DNA of 10,779 nt from assembly GCA_002335425.1 (NCBI GenBank), contig DDCB01000024.1, forward strand, positions 1-10,779. The letters are read 5' to 3'. The stretch comes from Chthonomonas sp. UBA2017 (GTDB taxonomy: Bacteria > Armatimonadota > Fimbriimonadia > Fimbriimonadales > Fimbriimonadaceae). Under the pieces are notes generated by a model that searched no databases, was not told where the DNA came from, and saw nothing but the letters and a program-made list of their open reading frames with translations. A program made the position numbers and the translations under genes. Below, piece by piece: positions 6,700-10,779 of this stretch (positions are counted from its first letter, which is position 1; the number at the start of each line of letters is the position of its first letter).

Positions 6700-6706
6700 T
6701 CCCTTT

Positions 6707-8113
6707 GTGAAGCGACGAACCAAGATCGTTTGCACCCTGGGCCCGGCGGTGGACTCGCGCGAAAAGATCAAAGAGTTGATCGACGCCGGGATGAATGTCG
6801 CTCGGATCAACTGTAGCCACGGCGATTGGCAGACCCGGGCCAACTGGGTGACCTGGATTCGCGAGCTGAGCCCCAGTGTCCATCCCGTGGCGATCTTGGC
6901 CGACCTGCAAGGCCCCAAGTTTCGCATCGGCGAGGTCACCGGCGGCAGCATGAACCTCGCGACGGGTCAGATGATCACCGTCGGCCAAACCGCGGAGTCG
7001 CTGATCCCGATCCCGTCCAATGAGATTTTTGAGGCTCTGACGGCGGGCTCGCGGGTCTTGCTCGGCGATGGGAACGTTGAGCTCAAAATCGCCGAACAGA
7101 CCGGCCACGCCTTTGTCGCTAAGGTCCTGAGCGGAGGCCAAGTCAAAAGTCGCCAGGGCGTCACCCTCGTGGGGAAGAGCTTCAACGTCCCGCCTTTGAC
7201 CCCAAAAGACGAGCAAGACCTGTACGAGGCGGCCAAGCTCGGAGTCGAATACATCGCCCTGAGCTACGTGCGTACAGCCTCCGATATGCGCGAGTTTCGG
7301 CGCATGGTGGACAAATTCGACACTCAAATCGGTCTGATCGCCAAGATCGAAACCCGAGACGCGGTCAAGGCTCTGGATGAGATCATTCGGTGCAGCGACG
7401 CGATCATGGTCGCGCGAGGCGATCTCGGGCTCCAAGTCGACCTCGAAGAGGTCCCGATTATCCAGAAGCGGATCATCGAAAAGTGTGGCGAAGCCGGAAA
7501 GCCCGTCATCACCGCGACTCAGATGCTCGAGAGCATGATCGCTTCGCCGCGTCCCACTCGGGCCGAAGCCACCGACGTGGCCAATGCGATTCTCGACGGC
7601 ACCGACGCCGTGATGCTGAGTGGCGAAACCGCCGCCGGACAGTATCCGATCGAAGCCGTCAAAACTATGGCCCGAGTGGCCGAAGCCGCCGAGGACGTCT
7701 TTGACCACGACGCCTGGCTTGAGCTGCCCGATCGCCGGGGCTACCACCTCACGACGACCGAAGCCGTCGCCTATGCCGCCGCCAAACTCGCGGTCCGGCT
7801 CAAGGCCAAAGCGATCTTGACGACCACCACGAGCGGCCAAACCGCCCGGCTGGTCAGCAAATTCAGGCCCAAGGCTCCCATTCTCTGCGCGAGTTGGGAT
7901 GAACGGACTCACCGAAAAATGGGCCTGGTTTGGGGGGTGATCTCGAAGATGGTGCCGACCCCCGACAGCACCGACGACATCATGTCCAACGCCATCAACG
8001 CCTTTTTGAGAGATAAAAAGCTGAAGGTTGGCGACCAGGTGGTCGTCACGGCGGGAGTCCCCGCCGGGGTCCCGGGGCATACGAATTTAATCCTCGTTGA
8101 GACGATTCATTGA
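6707..8113 (+). CDS. pyk: Pyruvate kinase
   Basis: Pyruvate kinase transfers phosphate from phosphoenolpyruvate to ADP, the last step of glycolysis. The 468-aa sequence is full length for a bacterial enzyme without the extra C-terminal PEP-utiliser domain. It begins with RRTKIVCTLGPA and continues with MNVARINCSHGD (29-40), the B domain (about 70-160), LIAKIETRDAV with catalytic Lys213 and metal ligand Glu215, ARGDLG with Asp239, and TATQMLESMIASPRPTRAE (269-287). Residues 330-468 are the C-terminal domain. The usual NFSHG is NCSHG here. The segment DLQGPKFRIG places Lys71 at the position of Glu117 in rabbit muscle enzyme, a change associated with potassium-independent activity. The GTG at 6707 is chosen because the family alignment begins there; no ribosome site precedes it. 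The TGA overlaps the -35 of the next gene. Confidence 0.98.
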   Translation: MKRRTKIVCTLGPAVDSREKIKELIDAGMNVARINCSHGDWQTRANWVTWIRELSPSVHPVAILADLQGPKFRIGEVTGGSMNLATGQMITVGQTAESLIPIPSNEIFEALTAGSRVLLGDGNVELKIAEQTGHAFVAKVLSGGQVKSRQGVTLVGKSFNVPPLTPKDEQDLYEAAKLGVEYIALSYVRTASDMREFRRMVDKFDTQIGLIAKIETRDAVKALDEIIRCSDAIMVARGDLGLQVDLEEVPIIQKRIIEKCGEAGKPVITATQMLESMIASPRPTRAEATDVANAILDGTDAVMLSGETAAGQYPIEAVKTMARVAEAAEDVFDHDAWLELPDRRGYHLTTTEAVAYAAAKLAVRLKAKAILTTTTSGQTARLVSKFRPKAPILCASWDERTHRKMGLVWGVISKMVPTPDSTDDIMSNAINAFLRDKKLKVGDQVVVTAGVPAGVPGHTNLILVETIH

Positions 8114-8139
8114 CCTGAAGGGCCGATTCGGACTAAAAT
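8110..8139 (+). promoter_or_regulatory. Putative promoter of the lipoprotein-dop unit
   Basis: TTGACC (8110-8115) and TAAAAT (8134-8139) are separated by 18 bp, a good sigma-70-type arrangement. The -35 overlaps the pyk stop codon. A start near 8146 would give a leader of about 100 nt before the TTG at 8250, so the lipoprotein and dop genes need not depend on pyk read-through. Confidence 0.5.
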
Positions 8140-8214
8140 CCGCAAACCAGTAGGATATGATGGATCGTCCTATACGGTGAACTCGATCCCGAGTCGCCCC
8201 CGTCTTGGACAAGG

Positions 8215-8228
8215 GGCCCGCTCGGGCC
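8215..8228 (+). other. GC hairpin just before the lipoprotein ribosome site
   Basis: GGCCC (8215-8219) and GGGCC (8224-8228) form a 5-bp GC stem around GCTC, six bases before GGAGGG (8235-8240). A second pair, GGATCG (8162-8167) and CGATCC (8184-8189), lies earlier in the same leader. They may shape translation of the lipoprotein or mark the 3' end of pyk RNA; no U-run is present. Confidence 0.3.
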
Positions 8229-8249
8229 GAACGTGGAGGGTAACGGATT

Positions 8250-9599
8250 TTGCGCAATTGGTGGATTCTGGCTGCGGCTGCAGTCGTCGTCGTAGGGTGT
8301 GCGGGTAAAGGTGTTGGCGGCGGTTCGACCGGCACGACCTCGGGCTCAAATGGCGGCGGTGGCCGCGATGTGCCGACCGTCAACCTGGGGTCGCAAGGCC
8401 AAGTTCAGGCAGTCTTTTTGTCGGGACAGCGGGACCGGGCAGCCGGATCGCAAATCGCGGTCCTGAACTTGATCGAATTTACCGATCCGTTTGGCAACGC
8501 CGTGCCGGCCATCGACCAACAGTCGTACCCCAACCTTCGCGTCCGGCTCGATTCGTTCACGATGAACATCCGAACGTTCTCGGCACCGTTGTTTAACCTG
8601 CCCGTTCGAGTTTTCACCGAGTTCCCGTTCGAAATCTTTTCGATCGAAGAAGAGCAAGCCGACGGCACTACTCAGCAAGTTTCAGCAAGATTCCCCGCCT
8701 TCCAGGTTCAAAATCCGTTTGACATCAACTTGCCCGTCTTTGCTGGCCGCCAATCGGCGATCCAATTTCGACTTGATGACGCCACGGTCAACTACGATAT
8801 CGGCACCGATCAGCTGAATTTTGATTCCGACCGGTTCGTCTCGCTGAACTACGACCCGAGCATCAACAAGATCCGAGCTTTCCTGAGCGACCAGTTTGCC
8901 TTTGACCTCTCGGCCATGCCGGAAGGAAAGCGTCCGACGATGTCCGGCGGCGACCCCGCCGATAAGGCGTTCTTCAACGGAGACGCGATCGCGATCGGCA
9001 ACGGTTTTAACACCGACACGAGCTTCGAACTGCTCGATCCGGTCCGAATTCAAAACGGCATTCTGCGAGAAGGTCCGATCCTCGGCGGAACGCAAGCCCC
9101 CAATACGTACACCGTCTTGACCGATCGGTCCAGCATCGACCCGACCAAGATCACCGCCGTGTACGGCACATGGCGAGACTGGACGGGCGCCCTGTCGAAC
9201 TTCAAGTCCGAAGTGATGGTCGCCATGCCTTCGAGCGAGGAGACCGTCACTCCAGTCACCGAAGGTGCCGATGAACAGCAGGTCGTTTACTTCAAGCTGA
9301 ACGACGAGCAGCAGATCGTTGAGATGTATCAAGGCATCTTGAAGTATCTTCGCGATGAAACTGGCCTCATCACCGGTGGCACGATCAAGATGTGGCCGAT
9401 CGACCAAGTGGACGATGCCGACGCCGCCAATCAAGTCGACGGCTTCCTCCAGAACTTCACCATTGGAACGTATGTCGAGCAGACTTCGACCGGACCGGTG
9501 ACCCGCTATTACGTGAAGAACGGCGACTTCATCCTGAACCAAGGCATCTCGGGATTCCCGATGGCGACCCAAGGCAGCTTCGTCGTCCTTCGGCGCTAG
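8250..9599 (+). CDS. Lipoprotein of unknown function, cotranslated with dop
   Basis: The start is a TTG with GGAGGG nine bases upstream, chosen because it begins a lipoprotein signal peptide: RNWWILAAAAVVVVGC with a lipobox VVGC and Cys17 as the lipidated residue. A flexible Gly/Ser/Thr linker follows (18-38). The remaining 410 residues are rich in predicted beta strands and aromatic/Asp pairs, e.g. LRVRLDSFTMNIRTF and AIQFRLDDATVNYDI. No catalytic motif or known family is apparent, and no transmembrane segment is seen after the signal. It should sit on the periplasmic face of a membrane or on the surface. Its TAG is followed directly by the ATG of the Dop-like gene, so the two are very likely one transcript, although a secreted lipoprotein and a cytoplasmic Pup enzyme have no obvious shared job. 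Confidence 0.87.
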   Translation: MRNWWILAAAAVVVVGCAGKGVGGGSTGTTSGSNGGGGRDVPTVNLGSQGQVQAVFLSGQRDRAAGSQIAVLNLIEFTDPFGNAVPAIDQQSYPNLRVRLDSFTMNIRTFSAPLFNLPVRVFTEFPFEIFSIEEEQADGTTQQVSARFPAFQVQNPFDINLPVFAGRQSAIQFRLDDATVNYDIGTDQLNFDSDRFVSLNYDPSINKIRAFLSDQFAFDLSAMPEGKRPTMSGGDPADKAFFNGDAIAIGNGFNTDTSFELLDPVRIQNGILREGPILGGTQAPNTYTVLTDRSSIDPTKITAVYGTWRDWTGALSNFKSEVMVAMPSSEETVTPVTEGADEQQVVYFKLNDEQQIVEMYQGILKYLRDETGLITGGTIKMWPIDQVDDADAANQVDGFLQNFTIGTYVEQTSTGPVTRYYVKNGDFILNQGISGFPMATQGSFVVLRR

Positions 9600-10779
9600 A
9601 TGAATCCGATCCTCGCCGGGATTGAAACCGAGTACGGTTTTCTCGTCGAGGGTCATGGCCCCGAAGAGCTGGTGGACGACGCCACGCTCTTCGTTCAATC
9701 CCACCCCGGCCAGCACTACGCGGGGTGGGATTATCGTTTTGAGAGCCCTCGTCGGGACCTGAGGGGCTTCGTCCTGAGTCAGCTCGCCACCGACCCTCAA
9801 GATGCCCTTTGGGATTCGGGGCGAGTCCGAGTCAGCGACGCCGAGATTCGCTCAGACCGGGTCTTGACGAATGGAGCCAGGCTATACAACGATCATGGTC
9901 ACCCGGAGTACAGCACCCCCGAATGTTGGAGTTTGAGGGAGCTGGTTCTGCACGACCTTGCCGGCGAAGAGTGGCTCCGGCGCACGGCGCACAGCCTGGC
10001 GACTCGGCTCGGGCGAAGCGTGCGGGTCTTCAAGAACAACTCCGATTACCACGGAGCCTCGTATGGGACGCACGAAAGTTATCTCGTGCCCCGGAGCCTG
10101 GGCTTTGATCGAGTTTTTGCTGCGTGCTTGCCGATGCTGGTGGTGCGACAACTCGTCACCGGAGCCGGCAAGGTCGGCGCGGAGTCCGGCGCGTGGGTCG
10201 ATTTCCAAATGTCCCAGCGCGCCGACTTTCTGGTTGAAGTCACGAACGCCGAAACTCTCTTTCGCCGGCCGATCTTCAACACTCGCGATGAGCCCCATGG
10301 CCCTCCAGACCAGTGGATGCGCCTTCACGTCATCTGCGGTGATGCCAATCGAATTCCGTCTTGCACCGCCCGCAAGGTTGGGTTGGTCAAGCTCGCGCTG
10401 ACCCTTGCCGCCGAAGAACTCGCCCCTCGATGGCCGATCCGCAATCCGGTGCAAGCTTTTCAGGCCATGAGCCGAAGCCTTCGCGATGACGCTCGAATCG
10501 ACCTTGAAGGCGGCTCATGGACCACCCCACGCGCGATCTTGGAGAGCTACCTCGACGCCGCTGAACAGGGCCTGGGGCTGAAGCCCGACACTCGGCCGCT
10601 CGCCATGAGTCTACTCAGCGACTCCAGTTGGGCCGACGACCTGGCTTGCATCGTCGGCGAAACCCGGGCGGTCTTGGAGAGCCCCGAACTCGCCGCCCAA
10701 AGGGTCGATTGGCGAGCAAAGAGAGGGCTTCTCCAGATGTATCTGGACTCGGAGCAGGCATCCTGGCGCGACCCGATCG
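9600..10779 (+). CDS. dop: Dop-like depupylase/Pup deamidase (Dop/PafA family), C-terminus cut by window edge
   Basis: The frame is open from the ATG at 9600 through 393 codons to the window end; Dop proteins are usually about 500 aa, so roughly 100 residues are missing. The glutamine-synthetase-like fold marks are clear: AGIETEYGF (6-14), LTNGARLYNDHGHPEYSTPE (89-108) with Asp98 aligned to the catalytic aspartate of mycobacterial Dop, FKNNSDYHGASYGTHESYL (144-162), GAGKVG (188-193), SQRADF (205-210), RPIFNTRDEPH (223-233) and RLHVICGDAN (241-250). WDYRFESPRRDLRGF (43-57) and GASYGTHE follow Dop rather than PafA, which normally has GNSYGCHE. Dop deamidates the terminal glutamine of Pup and removes Pup from substrates in the cytoplasm. 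There is no Shine-Dalgarno; coupling to the preceding stop explains translation. Upstream lies a lipoprotein, not the Mpa/ARC ATPase gene often found beside dop. Confidence 0.92.
   Translation, partial: MNPILAGIETEYGFLVEGHGPEELVDDATLFVQSHPGQHYAGWDYRFESPRRDLRGFVLSQLATDPQDALWDSGRVRVSDAEIRSDRVLTNGARLYNDHGHPEYSTPECWSLRELVLHDLAGEEWLRRTAHSLATRLGRSVRVFKNNSDYHGASYGTHESYLVPRSLGFDRVFAACLPMLVVRQLVTGAGKVGAESGAWVDFQMSQRADFLVEVTNAETLFRRPIFNTRDEPHGPPDQWMRLHVICGDANRIPSCTARKVGLVKLALTLAAEELAPRWPIRNPVQAFQAMSRSLRDDARIDLEGGSWTTPRAILESYLDAAEQGLGLKPDTRPLAMSLLSDSSWADDLACIVGETRAVLESPELAAQRVDWRAKRGLLQMYLDSEQASWRDPI

Noticed and set aside
6683..8080. 465-codon open frame on the minus strand opposite pyruvate kinase
   Set aside because: It is antisense to an unmistakable pyruvate kinase, has no family-like motifs, and is rich in Gly/Asp/Arg as expected from the complement of GC-rich codons.
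8682..9800. 372-codon minus-strand frame opposite the lipoprotein and start of dop
   Set aside because: The plus strand has a lipobox signal peptide with ribosome site and then Dop motifs; the antisense frame spans two real genes.
9882..10454. 190-codon minus-strand frame opposite dop
   Set aside because: It is antisense to conserved Dop motifs throughout its length.
1..10779. CRISPR arrays, tRNA/rRNA genes, insertion sequences or phage attachment sites
   Set aside because: I found no regularly spaced direct repeats, cloverleaf-like genes, transposase motifs or terminal inverted repeats flanking a block.

Overview
The window looks like a chromosomal piece of a moderately GC-rich, Gram-negative-type bacterium. 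Two observations drive this. A PEP-CTERM-sorted surface protein (exosortase-type sorting, known from bacteria with an outer membrane) lies about 6 kb from a clear Dop/PafA-family enzyme of the prokaryotic ubiquitin-like (Pup) pathway. That pairing is not actinobacterial; Armatimonadota (Fimbriimonas-like), Planctomycetota, Verrucomicrobiota or relatives are plausible hosts. The phylum is inference; there is no rRNA or tRNA in the window.

Left part, minus strand (1-1814): two genes for exported proteins in an ATGA-overlapping operon. The first (1814 to 561) has a transglutaminase-like Cys-His-Asp core. The second (564 to the window edge) is an unrecognised secreted protein that is cut off. These genes are visibly more AT-rich than the rest. 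The translation start of the first is complicated by a run of ten C (G on the + strand) between a good Shine-Dalgarno/TTG and the annotated ATG. A 411-bp gene-free stretch with strong inverted repeats follows (1815-2225).

Middle part, minus strand (2226-6674): a PEP-CTERM protein with seven HAF-type repeats; a winged-helix regulator just upstream of it; a cytoplasmic GH15 glucoamylase-like enzyme; and a 163-aa orphan. The regulator and the PEP-CTERM gene each have a perfect TATAAT box and share a CGAAAT-N-CGG motif nearby, so local autoregulation and regulation of the surface protein is a reasonable hypothesis.

Right part, plus strand (6707-10779): pyruvate kinase, divergent from the orphan across only 32 bp and probably leaderless; a lipoprotein gene with its own promoter overlapping the pyk stop; and, abutting it with no spacer (TAG then ATG), a Dop-like depupylase/deamidase that runs off the right edge. 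Pyruvate kinase and the GH15 enzyme are both carbon-catabolic functions (glycolysis, alpha-glucan cleavage). The lipoprotein-dop junction is the most informative context, and any pup, proteasome or pafA genes would be expected beyond the right edge.
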